From Oceaniglobus trochenteri (GTDB lineage: Bacteria; Pseudomonadota; Alphaproteobacteria; Rhodobacterales; Rhodobacteraceae): a DNA stretch of 64,000 bases. Each line of letters starts with the position of its first letter. The stretch's first letter is position 1. Of this stretch, positions 20,982 to 29,475 are shown one piece after another. The DNA lies in NCBI RefSeq assembly GCF_020529025.1, contig NZ_JACNMM010000003.1, positions 186,001-250,000 on the forward strand. Direction: 5' to 3'. The notes beneath the pieces are model-generated. The model was not told the DNA's origin, did not search any database, and worked only from the letters and a program-made list of their open reading frames with translations. A program made the translations under genes and the position numbers.

Positions 20982-22111
20982 ATCGTCACCTCTTCGCGCG
21001 ACACCAGAAGATCGGCCATGCCCGCGACATCGGGGTCATAGCCAAGGCCGGGCGCATCGCCGAGCGGGAAAGCGCCGTTTTCCAACGCCAGCCCGCGCCC
21101 CGAAAAGACGCTCAGCAAGGGGTTTTCCGAACTGTCGACCTCAAGCAGGCCATCGCCCCCCACCGCGGCCAGCAGATGGGCTGAGGCCACCAGCCCGACG
21201 CCCCCGCCCAGGAAATGCGGGCAATAGGTGCGCCCCGCCGCAAGGGCGGCCCGCGCAACCCGGCGGGTGCGCGACAAGCCGCCCCATTTGCAGATGTCGG
21301 GCTGAACAAAGTGCAACGCGCCCTCTGCAATGGCCGCGTCCAGTGCCGCGCCGGTCAGGTTTTCGCCCCCCGCAAGGGGCATCGCCGCCCCCTTTGCCAG
21401 GGTCAGCCAGTCGGCCACGGGGGCATCGGCGGGAAGGGGTTCTTCCATCCAGATCAGGCCAAGGGGGGCAAGGCGGTCAAGCTGGCGCTGCGCGGTGGCA
21501 AGATCCCAGGCCTGGTTGGCATCCAGCATCATGGTTTCGCCCCTATCCAGGCTGGCCACAGAACGTTCCGCTTCGGGCAGGCCGTCATCGGGGCCAAAGC
21601 CGACCCGCTGCTTGAAACGCCGGTATCCCATGGCGCGCATGCGGGCGATCTGGTCTTCGGCCTTGCCCGGGCTGATCCCGCTGGCATAGGCCGGAACCGC
21701 ACGCGCCGTGCCACCCAGGATGGCGCAAAGCGGTTGGCCCGCCCGCCGCGACCGCAGGTCGTGCAGCGCGATATCGGCGCCGCTGGCAATCTGCGCCACG
21801 GGACCGGGTTCGCCCGCCTGGATGATCAGGCGATGCAGACGGCGCAGCATCTCGTCAAAGGGGGCTGCGGTGTCGGCGGTCATTCCGGCCAGCGCCACGG
21901 GGAGGATACGCGCCGCAAGGCGGGCACGGTGCAGATCGCCATCCGGGGGGAAGTTGCACCAGATCTCGCCCCAGCCGTGGGCGCCCTCGGCATCCTCCAG
22001 CCGCAGCAAAAGCGCCGGGCGGTGGGTCATCGGGCCCATGACCGTTGTGATCGGCGTGGCGAGCGTGTGGCGGAAATGGTAGATCGCCGCGCGGGCAATG
22101 GGGGCCGTCAT
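20978..22111 (-). CDS. Enolase-superfamily enzyme, mandelate racemase / muconate lactonizing type (2)
   Basis: 377 aa with a capping domain (about 1-135; GWGEIWCNFP) and TIM barrel. Candidate residues are the Lys/Arg of FKQRVGF, metal ligands Asp in MLDANQAW, Glu in MEEPL and Glu in GGENLT, plus QPDICKWGG and CPHFLGGGVGLVASAH near the C-terminus. The cap and motif set differ from the other enolase-family gene of the operon, so the two probably act on different substrates or catalyse different steps. Coupled to the sulfatase gene before it and the SAF-domain gene after it by 4-bp overlaps. Substrate unknown; an acid sugar is inferred. Confidence 0.88.
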   Translation of the reverse strand: MTAPIARAAIYHFRHTLATPITTVMGPMTHRPALLLRLEDAEGAHGWGEIWCNFPPDGDLHRARLAARILPVALAGMTADTAAPFDEMLRRLHRLIIQAGEPGPVAQIASGADIALHDLRSRRAGQPLCAILGGTARAVPAYASGISPGKAEDQIARMRAMGYRRFKQRVGFGPDDGLPEAERSVASLDRGETMMLDANQAWDLATAQRQLDRLAPLGLIWMEEPLPADAPVADWLTLAKGAAMPLAGGENLTGAALDAAIAEGALHFVQPDICKWGGLSRTRRVARAALAAGRTYCPHFLGGGVGLVASAHLLAAVGGDGLLEVDSSENPLLSVFSGRGLALENGAFPLGDAPGLGYDPDVAGMADLLVSREEVTI

Positions 22112-23559
22112 GGGCGGCTGTCCAGCCGGTTCATTGCCGGATCAAGGGGCCAAAGCTGCGTGCTGGCGGGTTCGACCGCCCGCGCCCAGGCGGCCAGCAC
22201 GTCCTTGCGCTGCCGCCGCCGCTCCATGACCAGGCGGATCGCATCGGGCGACCAGCCTTCGAGGACACGCGCGGAAAGTTCGGCCAGCTTGTCTGCATGG
22301 GCCGGATCGCCCGCCAGGTCGTGCCGTTCCTGCGGGTCATCGGCCAGGTTGAACAGAAGCGGCGGGTCTTCGGCGTGATAGTGCAGCTTCCAGTCGCCCT
22401 GGCGCACCATCCGTTGCTGCACCGCGCGCCCGCCCGTCCAGGCGGGGACGGTATCGGTGCAGTATTCGCTGAACACCGTGTTGTCCCAATCGCCCCGGCC
22501 CTGCAGCCGCGACCAGAAGCTGCGCCCGTCGGCCAGGGGCAGCGGGGTGGCCCCCATCGCCTCGATCATGGTCTGGGACAGGTCGATCAGGCTGACCACG
22601 TCATCATTGGTGCCGGGCGTCAGCGAGGGGTGCGACAGGATCATCGGCACCTTCGCGCTTTCGTCAAAGAAGGTATGCTTCCACCACAGCCCGCGTTCCC
22701 CGACATGGTCGCCATGATCGCTTGCATAGACCACCAGCGTATCCTCGCCCAGCCCCAGGTCGTCGAGCCGGTCCAGCAGTTTGCCGATCATCTGGTCCAG
22801 CGTCGCGACAAGCCCCCAATAGGCCGCCCGGGCCAGGCGCGAATTGCGGTCGGGCACGTCAAGGATGCCGCGGTTTTCACGCCACCAGGCGATCCAGCCG
22901 GTGTCGTTGGTCCCGGCGGGGATCGCGGGGGGCGGCAGGACATTCATGAACCGATCGACCCATTCGCGCGCCGCGACATAGGGCGCATGGGGCAGCATGA
23001 ACCCCACGGTCAGCGCGAACCGGTCGCCCTGTTCGGCCAGGCGGTCAAGCGCGGCAAGGGCGGCGGCGGTGACATCGTGATCCTTCAGTTCATAGGCCGA
23101 CTGGCCCGCCCCCACCACTTCAAGGCTTTCGGGGTTGGGGTTGTTGGCGCCTTCCAGCACGCCCATGTCGTGCCACTTCACCCCCGGGTGATTGGGAGAA
23201 TGATCGCCCACCTCGCGCCAAGCATAACCGCGCAGCTGATCGGGGCCGACCGAGTGCATCCGCCCCACCAAACCGCAATCGACCCCCGCCGCACCCAGCG
23301 CGTGCAGCCATGTCGGCCGGTCGCTGGCCAGCACATCGTCGTTGGTCCAGCACTCCTGCGCCGAGGGGTGGCAGGCGGTCAGCATCGACATGCGCGAGGG
23401 CGTGCAGATGGGCGAGGGGCAATAGGCGTTGGTCATCCGCACGCCGCGCGCCGCCAGCCGGTCCAGCGCCGGAGTGACGGCATGGGCATCGCCCGCGCAG
23501 CCCATGACATGGGCGGCATGTTGATCCGAGAAGAGAAACAGCAGGTTCTTGGGCATCAT
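22108..23559 (-). CDS. Cys-type sulfatase (formylglycine-dependent), cytoplasmic
   Basis: 483 aa. The sulfatase signature ICTPSRMSMLTA places the nucleophile precursor at Cys52, to be oxidised to formylglycine, with Arg56. N-terminal FLFSDQ gives metal-ligand Asp12, and ASDHGDHVGERG holds the later Asp/His ligands. There is no signal peptide: the protein begins MMPKNLLFLFSDQ, which is the first core strand, so the enzyme should stay in the cytoplasm. Alkaline phosphatase superfamily; choline-sulfatase-like or phosphonate monoester hydrolase activity cannot be excluded. It overlaps the LarA-like gene before it and the enolase gene after it by 4 bp. Confidence 0.93.
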   Translation of the reverse strand: MMPKNLLFLFSDQHAAHVMGCAGDAHAVTPALDRLAARGVRMTNAYCPSPICTPSRMSMLTACHPSAQECWTNDDVLASDRPTWLHALGAAGVDCGLVGRMHSVGPDQLRGYAWREVGDHSPNHPGVKWHDMGVLEGANNPNPESLEVVGAGQSAYELKDHDVTAAALAALDRLAEQGDRFALTVGFMLPHAPYVAAREWVDRFMNVLPPPAIPAGTNDTGWIAWWRENRGILDVPDRNSRLARAAYWGLVATLDQMIGKLLDRLDDLGLGEDTLVVYASDHGDHVGERGLWWKHTFFDESAKVPMILSHPSLTPGTNDDVVSLIDLSQTMIEAMGATPLPLADGRSFWSRLQGRGDWDNTVFSEYCTDTVPAWTGGRAVQQRMVRQGDWKLHYHAEDPPLLFNLADDPQERHDLAGDPAHADKLAELSARVLEGWSPDAIRLVMERRRQRKDVLAAWARAVEPASTQLWPLDPAMNRLDSRP

Positions 23560-24857
23560 CGCTCCAACCGGGTCAGAAGGTTTCCTTCGCCGTCGAACTG
23601 CAACGGCGCGGGCGCGTCATGGTCGATCACGTCGCCCTGCGCCTGAAGTTCGGGCAGAAGGTTGGGGGTGACGGCGATCTCATCCAGATGCGCCGAGGAT
23701 CTGATCTGGCACAGCCGCGGGGCTTCTTCGGCCCAGCAGGTGGCGACAAGCGCCCGGATCACCGCCCGGTCATCGGGCAGGACGATGGGGATATAGGCCT
23801 TGTCGGTCATCGTCGAGGTGACGGCGTTCATGTACATCGCCTTGAGATCAAGGGCATCGGCCATGCAACGGGGCATGAAATCGGCCATGCCCACGCCGAT
23901 TCCGTTGCCGCCGGTACGGTCGGTCAGGCGCAGGATCGCGATCTTGTGGATGAAGGGGCGGGCCGGGTTTTCGACCCCGCGGATATCGGTACGCCCCGAG
24001 ATGGCCGGGTCGATGCCGGCGCCGGAAATCTCCTTGCCCAGCCGTTCGATGATCAGCCCATCCAACTGATCAAAGGGCAGGCGTGCCATGGCGCCCTTGG
24101 CCATGGCCAGAAGCCGCGCGTCGGTTTCGCCAAAGGCCGCCGGCGCGACGGTTTCCATATGCGAAAGCTGCTTGTGGGCGTTTTCCACCAGCGCGATTCC
24201 GGCCACCAGCGGCGCATGTTCGACGATGCGGCGGGCCAGGGCAGGCAGGGTTTCGGCCAGCCCCCGTGGCCCGACACGGTGCACCTGGCCCGCGCCCTCG
24301 GCCTTGCCCAGCCCGACGGCCAGCATCTTGCTCAGCCCGCTTTCGATGGGCCGGTCGAAACTGGTGTGCGCCTTGATCCGGTTGATGACCAGAACACCGT
24401 CGGCCCCGGCGGCATGGGCATCGAAGCGGCAGGCGGTGCCATCGGGCAGGGTGCCATAATCGGCGGTGTCCATGGTGGCGCGGATCGGACAGCCCATGGT
24501 GGCCTCGGTGATGCCCAGCGCGGCCAGAACCCCCACCTGGCCCTCGGCGGTGCCGCCCCCGTGCGACCCCATGCCGGGAACGATGAAGGGCAGGTATCCC
24601 CGCCCTTTCAGCCAGTCCACTGCCGCCCGTGCCACCGCGTCGATCTGGGCGATGCCCCGGCTGCCCACCGCCACGGCGATCTCGGCCCGCTCGGGCAGGG
24701 TGAACAGGCCCGACTGCGACAGTTGTTCGGCCACCATGCCCGGCGCATCGTCCAGCGGCGGCAGGTCCGGCTGGCGCAGACGCAGGCGGATGAAATCGGG
24801 GATGCGCACCGATGCAAGGTGCGGCAGGTCGATGGCGGGAAAGACGGGGCTGTTCAT
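23556..24857 (-). CDS. LarA-like (lactate racemase domain, DUF2088) protein
   Basis: 433 aa, no signal peptide. The N-terminal half carries VAVGSRGI, PFIVPGMGSHGGGTAEGQ and VINRIKAHTSF, followed by ESGLSKMLAVGLGKAEGAGQVH. These regions correspond to the nickel-pincer cofactor and catalytic His/Lys regions of LarA, a 2-hydroxyacid racemase. No larB, larC or larE cofactor genes are in the window. In this setting an epimerase of a sugar acid is a reasonable guess, but many LarA paralogues have unknown substrates. It overlaps the sulfatase genes on both sides by 4 bp. Confidence 0.85.
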   Translation of the reverse strand: MNSPVFPAIDLPHLASVRIPDFIRLRLRQPDLPPLDDAPGMVAEQLSQSGLFTLPERAEIAVAVGSRGIAQIDAVARAAVDWLKGRGYLPFIVPGMGSHGGGTAEGQVGVLAALGITEATMGCPIRATMDTADYGTLPDGTACRFDAHAAGADGVLVINRIKAHTSFDRPIESGLSKMLAVGLGKAEGAGQVHRVGPRGLAETLPALARRIVEHAPLVAGIALVENAHKQLSHMETVAPAAFGETDARLLAMAKGAMARLPFDQLDGLIIERLGKEISGAGIDPAISGRTDIRGVENPARPFIHKIAILRLTDRTGGNGIGVGMADFMPRCMADALDLKAMYMNAVTSTMTDKAYIPIVLPDDRAVIRALVATCWAEEAPRLCQIRSSAHLDEIAVTPNLLPELQAQGDVIDHDAPAPLQFDGEGNLLTRLER

Positions 24858-26341
24858 CGGGGCACCTGCAGATCAAACCGGTCGTACAATTCGGGCGGCG
24901 CATCATGGGCCTGCATCGCGGCGGCAATGGCGGCGCAGAACCGCGCCTCGATCGCCGGATCGTCAAGCGGCGTGGTCTGACCCGGATCAAGGCTGAGGTC
25001 GTAAAGAACCGTCTTCGTGTCATCGAAACCGCCCCCCTGCATCGGCGGGCGTTTCGCCCCCGGCAGGGCGGGAATCTTCAGCACCGGCATGCCGTCGGTG
25101 AAATCGAACTCGGGATGCAGGGCCGCGCCGCGCATTTCCTGCGCCGTGAAGGCGCTGCCGGAATGCTGCGGCATCAGGGTGTATTCGAACAGCGGCGCCG
25201 CCTCCATATCCGGGGGATAGCGGAAATAGGTATAGCGCCCGTCGGTGGCGTTGATCGCACCGCCGAAGGTGCCGTAAAGGGCCAGCGCACGCCCCGGCGC
25301 ATCATTCAGAAGCGCGCGGCCCTGAACCGTTGCCGGGGGTTCCACATGGAACAATTCCAGCAGCGTCGCCATCACGTCGATGTTCTGGGACAGGGCGGCG
25401 CTGCGCCCCGGCGCCTGGCCGGGGGCGTGGATGAACAGGGGAATGCGGGCAATTTCCGAAAAGAACGGCATCCGGTTCTTGCCCCACCAGCCATGTTCGC
25501 CCAGCATGAAACCGTGGTCGGTGGTGACGATCAGGGCGGTATCGTCCCACATGCCGCCCGCGTCCATGGCATCCAGCAACCGGCCCAGTTGCGCATCGCA
25601 CATGGCCACCAGCGCGGCCTGGCTGGCGCGCAAATCATCGGTGTCGTCGCCCGCCTCGTCTCGGCGATAACGGGGCCAGTCGCGCAGCTTTTCGCCCGTC
25701 GTGGGGAAGGCCGCGCGATATTCGGGCGGGGCGTGAAAGGGTTCGTGCGGGTCGAACACCTCGATCTGGAGGAACCAGTCGTCGTGTCCCGCGTGATCGT
25801 CCAGAAACGCCAGCCCGGCGTCGAAGGTGCGCACCGTGGGAAAATCGGGCGTTTCGCAAATGCGGCTGCGGTTCATCGCGGCCTGAAGCCGATAGCCGCC
25901 CGGCGCGGTCTCGACCTGTTCGGGGTGATACTGCGCGGCGAATTCTTCATGGGGCGGGTCGATGCAGGGCACCCATGGGTCGGCCTCCTGCCCGCGGATG
26001 AAGGCCCAGGAATCGAAGGCGGTGTGATAGGTCGCGCCGCCGTTTTCGAAATAGTGGTAATGGTCGGTTACGAGGTGGCTGTGCACCCCTGCCCGGCGCA
26101 GACAATCGGTGGCGGTCACGTCGAAAGGCTCAAGCGGGCCCCATGACCGGTGCAGGAAGTTCAGACGCCCGGTCTGAAGATCGCGCCGGGCCGGCATGCA
26201 GGGCAGCGATCCGACATAATGGTTGTCAAACACCATGCTGCGCGCCGCCAGCCGGTCGAAATTCGGCGTCGGGTGCGGGCCACCATGGCAGGCCAGCGAT
26301 TTCAGCGTCAGTGAATCATAGAGAAGCAGGATCGCTTTCAT
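24854..26341 (-). CDS. Cys-type sulfatase with CMPAR signature, cytoplasmic
   Basis: 495 aa. The signature LPCMPARRDLQTGR puts the formylglycine precursor at Cys48 and Arg52, with Ala in place of the more common Ser. Metal-ligand candidates are Asp9 in LLYDS and TTDHGFMLGEHG. No signal peptide is present; the chain begins at the core strand MKAILLLYDS. AAGGACAG precedes ATG 26341. Only six bases separate it from the TctA gene, which ties it to the carboxylate transporter. It is the most divergent of the three sulfatases here. Substrate unknown. Confidence 0.92.
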   Translation of the reverse strand: MKAILLLYDSLTLKSLACHGGPHPTPNFDRLAARSMVFDNHYVGSLPCMPARRDLQTGRLNFLHRSWGPLEPFDVTATDCLRRAGVHSHLVTDHYHYFENGGATYHTAFDSWAFIRGQEADPWVPCIDPPHEEFAAQYHPEQVETAPGGYRLQAAMNRSRICETPDFPTVRTFDAGLAFLDDHAGHDDWFLQIEVFDPHEPFHAPPEYRAAFPTTGEKLRDWPRYRRDEAGDDTDDLRASQAALVAMCDAQLGRLLDAMDAGGMWDDTALIVTTDHGFMLGEHGWWGKNRMPFFSEIARIPLFIHAPGQAPGRSAALSQNIDVMATLLELFHVEPPATVQGRALLNDAPGRALALYGTFGGAINATDGRYTYFRYPPDMEAAPLFEYTLMPQHSGSAFTAQEMRGAALHPEFDFTDGMPVLKIPALPGAKRPPMQGGGFDDTKTVLYDLSLDPGQTTPLDDPAIEARFCAAIAAAMQAHDAPPELYDRFDLQVPR

Positions 26342-26347
26342 CTGTCC

Positions 26348-27853
26348 TTACCCCTGCGCCTTCTTCGCGGCCTTCGCCTTGCGGCGCCGTTCAGAGATGA
26401 AGGGCCAGACCAGAAGCGCCAGCGCCATCAGCGTGAAGGCCAGCGGGAAGGGCCGGGTGACGATGGGCGAATAATCCCCCGCCGTCATCATCAGCCCGCT
26501 GCGCAATTTCTCTTCGCCCAGCGGCGCCAGGACAAAGCCGATCACGAAGGGGCCAAGCGGAATGCTGGCCTTTTCCAGCAGGAAGCCCAGGATCCCGAAG
26601 GCCAGCATCACCCAGACATCGAACATGGTATTGTTCAGCGCATAAGAGCCGATGACGCAGAACATCATGACGATGGGCAGAACGAAGGCCTTGGGCAGAT
26701 AGATCAGACCCGAGATATGCTTCACCGTCGAGGTCATCAGCACGAACATCAGGATATTGGCCAGAAGCGCCGCCGCGATCATGCCCCAGACGATATCGTT
26801 GTTGGTCAGGAACAGGGTCGGCCCCGGCTGGATCGAATGGATGGTCAGTGCGCCGATCAGGATGGCGTCGATCACCGAACCGGGAATACCCATGGCGATC
26901 AGCGGGATAAGCGCACCGCCCACCGTGGCGTTGTTGGCGGCCTCCGAGGCGATGATGCCTTCCTCGGACCCGTGGCCGAACTTTTCGGGCGTGTCCGACA
27001 CGTTCTTGGCCACCGTATAGGCCACCACCGACCCGATGCTCGCGCCGATGCCCGGCAGGATGCCGATCCAGGTGCCGATGAAGGACGACCGTATCATGTT
27101 CCCGGCCGAGGATTTCAGCTCGCGCAGGGACATCAGGACCTTGGAATTGCCCACCTCCTGGCGTTCGGGGATGCCGCCGCGATCCATGCAATCCTTGATT
27201 ACCTGGCTGACGGCGAAGGTGCCGATCAGCACCGGGAGAAGCTGCAAACCGCCGTTCAGCTGATACTGGTCGAAGGTCAGGCGCGGCATGCCCGTGGCCG
27301 GATCGACGCCGGGCATCGACACCAGCATTCCCAGAAGCCCCGAGATCAGCCCCTTGACCAGCGATCCTTCGGAAACGCTGGCGATCAGGACCATGGCCAT
27401 CATGATCAGCGTGAAATATTCAAAGGGGCCGAACCGCGTGGCCAGGATCGAAAGCGGCTGGGTGATGGTGAACAGCACGATCCAGGCGATCAGCCCGCCC
27501 ACGAAGGACGCGGTGATGCCCAGGCCCAGCGCGCGCCCCGGCTGACCCGACCGCGCCATGGGATACCCGTCAAGCGTGGTCATCACCGCCGCCGGCGTGC
27601 CCGGCATCCGCATCAGCGTGGCCGTGATAAGGCCGCCGGAAATGGCCCCGACATACATGGAAATCAGCAGGACGACCGCATCGAACGGGTCCATGTAGAA
27701 GGTGAGGGGCAGCGTCAGCGCGATCAGCATCGCCCCCGACAGCCCCGGAATGGCCCCGACCACGATGCCCAGTGCCGTACCGATGAACAGCATGAAAAAG
27801 GTCCAGGGGGCAAAGATATGGCCGATGGCCCCGAACAGTGCGCCTATGTCCAT
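26348..27853 (-). CDS. Tripartite tricarboxylate transporter large permease, TctA family
   Basis: 501-aa inner-membrane protein with about 11-12 membrane segments. It has the TctA hallmarks: GIVVGAIPGLSGAMLIALTLP near residues 28-48, YVGAISGGLITATLMRMPGTPAAVMTTLDGYPM, and the second repeat GILPGIGASIGS. Works with the small permease and periplasmic binding protein encoded just upstream to import carboxylates using an ion gradient. GAGAGGG precedes the ATG. In this operon it probably brings in the sulfated acid that the following enzymes process. Confidence 0.95.
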   Translation of the reverse strand: MDIGALFGAIGHIFAPWTFFMLFIGTALGIVVGAIPGLSGAMLIALTLPLTFYMDPFDAVVLLISMYVGAISGGLITATLMRMPGTPAAVMTTLDGYPMARSGQPGRALGLGITASFVGGLIAWIVLFTITQPLSILATRFGPFEYFTLIMMAMVLIASVSEGSLVKGLISGLLGMLVSMPGVDPATGMPRLTFDQYQLNGGLQLLPVLIGTFAVSQVIKDCMDRGGIPERQEVGNSKVLMSLRELKSSAGNMIRSSFIGTWIGILPGIGASIGSVVAYTVAKNVSDTPEKFGHGSEEGIIASEAANNATVGGALIPLIAMGIPGSVIDAILIGALTIHSIQPGPTLFLTNNDIVWGMIAAALLANILMFVLMTSTVKHISGLIYLPKAFVLPIVMMFCVIGSYALNNTMFDVWVMLAFGILGFLLEKASIPLGPFVIGFVLAPLGEEKLRSGLMMTAGDYSPIVTRPFPLAFTLMALALLVWPFISERRRKAKAAKKAQG

Positions 27854-27863
27854 GTGTTCCCTC

Positions 27864-28340
27864 TCAGACCGGCAGGTCGACGACGAAGATTTCGGTAAAG
27901 ATGTACTGCGCGCCGAAGGCCGCGACGGCCGACAGGATCAGCGCGGGGATGATCCGCTTGCGGGCAAACCCCTCCATCCCCAGCATCAGCAAGGCAAGAT
28001 AGGCGAAGGTGACGATACCGAAACCCGCCAGCTTCAGGTGCAGCACCAGCACGTAGGCGGTGGTCAGTCCCAGCACCAGAACGCCCCCCATGGGATGCCC
28101 GCCCGAGAATTCGGCCTGCATTGCCTGGCCCATGTCCTTGCCGCGCAGCGACCGCAGCGCGCCGATGATCACCGCCAGGCAACAGACGATGACGATGCCC
28201 GCCGTCCATAACGGCACCGGCCCCGAGCCCAGCGGCTCGAACTTGCCGGGAGGCAGCTTCCAGGCCTGAACGAAAAAGACGGCGCAGATAAGCGCGATCA
28301 GGGCCGAAACCCCGATTTCAGTGAACGGACGACGATCCAT
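27864..28340 (-). CDS. Tripartite tricarboxylate transporter small permease, TctB family
   Basis: 158-aa membrane protein with four predicted helices (about residues 10-30, 45-65, 87-105 and 112-150). ATG 28340 (MDRRPFTEIG) is preferred over an in-frame start 39 bases upstream. TctB proteins are poorly conserved, so the position between TctC and TctA genes is the main support. Ten bases separate it from tctA. Confidence 0.88.
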   Translation of the reverse strand: MDRRPFTEIGVSALIALICAVFFVQAWKLPPGKFEPLGSGPVPLWTAGIVIVCCLAVIIGALRSLRGKDMGQAMQAEFSGGHPMGGVLVLGLTTAYVLVLHLKLAGFGIVTFAYLALLMLGMEGFARKRIIPALILSAVAAFGAQYIFTEIFVVDLPV

Positions 28341-28397
28341 GAGGATGACCCTGGGCAAATGAGGGCGCACCCCGCCCAAGCGGGATGCGCGAAACGA

Positions 28398-29369
28398 TCA
28401 GTTCTCGGCGGCGATCTTTGCCACGGGCTCGATCGCGGCCCATGTATCGTCCAGATCCTTCTGAAGCGCGTCGCCGGTCAGGAAGGATTCGGCAAAGCCC
28501 TTTTCGTTCAGGAACTTCTGGAAGCGGTCGGTCTTGATCCCGGCACCGATGGCATCGGCGAATCCATCGACAATCTCTTGCGGGGTTTCCTTGGGCGCGA
28601 AGATCCAGTTCTTGATGCAGAAGGTCATGTCAAAGCCTTCTTCCTGCACGGTCGGCAGGTCGGGCAGGCCGTCAAAACGCTCGGCCCCGGTATAGGCCAA
28701 GGGCTTGATCTGGCTTTCGGGGTTTTCCGTACCGTCCGGAAGCAGGGTGAAGTTGATGACCTCGGCGCCCGACAGGACGGTGGTGTTGGTCTGCGCACCG
28801 GTCAGGGCGGTGAAGTTTGCCGTACCGCCGCCGATCTGCACGAAGCGGAACTTCGCGCCCGGCAGCGATTCCTGCAACATCACGCCCGCCAGGTGGTTGA
28901 TGGCACCGATATTGGCCCCGAAGATCACCGTGTTCGGCTCGGCCTTGGCCTTTTCCAGAAGCTGCCCGACGGTGTCGATACCGCTGTCCTTGCGCACCAT
29001 GGGGGCCAGGCAGAATTCGCCTGTGGCCGCCACCGGCTTGAAATCCCGCCAGCTGAAATCCAGGGCGCCGGTGCCCTCGCCGCCCATCAGGGCGATGTGG
29101 ATGATCAGGAAGTTGTATCCATCGGGATCGGCCTCCATCACCTGGCGCGCACCGATCGAATAGTGACCGCCGACATTCACCACCGTCACCGGCTGGTTCA
29201 GGGCGCTGGAATCCTCGATCGCGGCCTGCATCACGCGGGCCACCTGATCCGAGGTGCCGCCGGCGCCGAACGGCACAACCAGCTTGATCGGCTTCTCCGG
29301 CCATTCGGCCTGGGCCATCCCGGTTGTGGAAAGCATCGCGGCTGCTGCAATTCCCAAGAGCTTCTTCAT
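28398..29369 (-). CDS. Tripartite tricarboxylate transporter periplasmic receptor, TctC/Bug family
   Basis: 323 aa. A Sec signal peptide of 21 residues ends AQA before Glu22. The mature start EWPEKPIKLVVPFGAGGTSDQVAR is the classic Bug/TctC opening; IGGGTANFTALTGAQ and LPDLPTVQEEGFD follow. GGAGGAAAC lies directly before ATG 29369; the in-frame start 15 bases earlier is rejected. It is the first gene of the 11-gene operon. Bug proteins bind carboxylates; the ligand is not predictable. Confidence 0.94.
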   Translation of the reverse strand: MKKLLGIAAAAMLSTTGMAQAEWPEKPIKLVVPFGAGGTSDQVARVMQAAIEDSSALNQPVTVVNVGGHYSIGARQVMEADPDGYNFLIIHIALMGGEGTGALDFSWRDFKPVAATGEFCLAPMVRKDSGIDTVGQLLEKAKAEPNTVIFGANIGAINHLAGVMLQESLPGAKFRFVQIGGGTANFTALTGAQTNTTVLSGAEVINFTLLPDGTENPESQIKPLAYTGAERFDGLPDLPTVQEEGFDMTFCIKNWIFAPKETPQEIVDGFADAIGAGIKTDRFQKFLNEKGFAESFLTGDALQKDLDDTWAAIEPVAKIAAEN

Positions 29370-29387
29370 CGTTTCCTCCACCATATT

Positions 29388-29403
29388 ATAAGTACATGCT
29401 TAT
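29388..29403. promoter_or_regulatory. AT-rich divergent promoter with a short inverted repeat
   Basis: Between the tctC start (29369) and the divergent sulfatase start (29476) lies a strongly AT-rich stretch (about 29380-29420). It contains ATAAG-N6-CTTAT, a 5-bp inverted repeat. Both divergent promoters should lie here and the repeat could bind the LysR-type regulator encoded at 30939-31838. The arms are short and AT-rich, so chance occurrence is possible. Confidence 0.35.
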
Positions 29404-29475
29404 TGTTTTTATTGTTATCCCGTGGTTACGTTATGATATGATCTTCTTGATGGCAACGATTTTGATAGGCGCACC

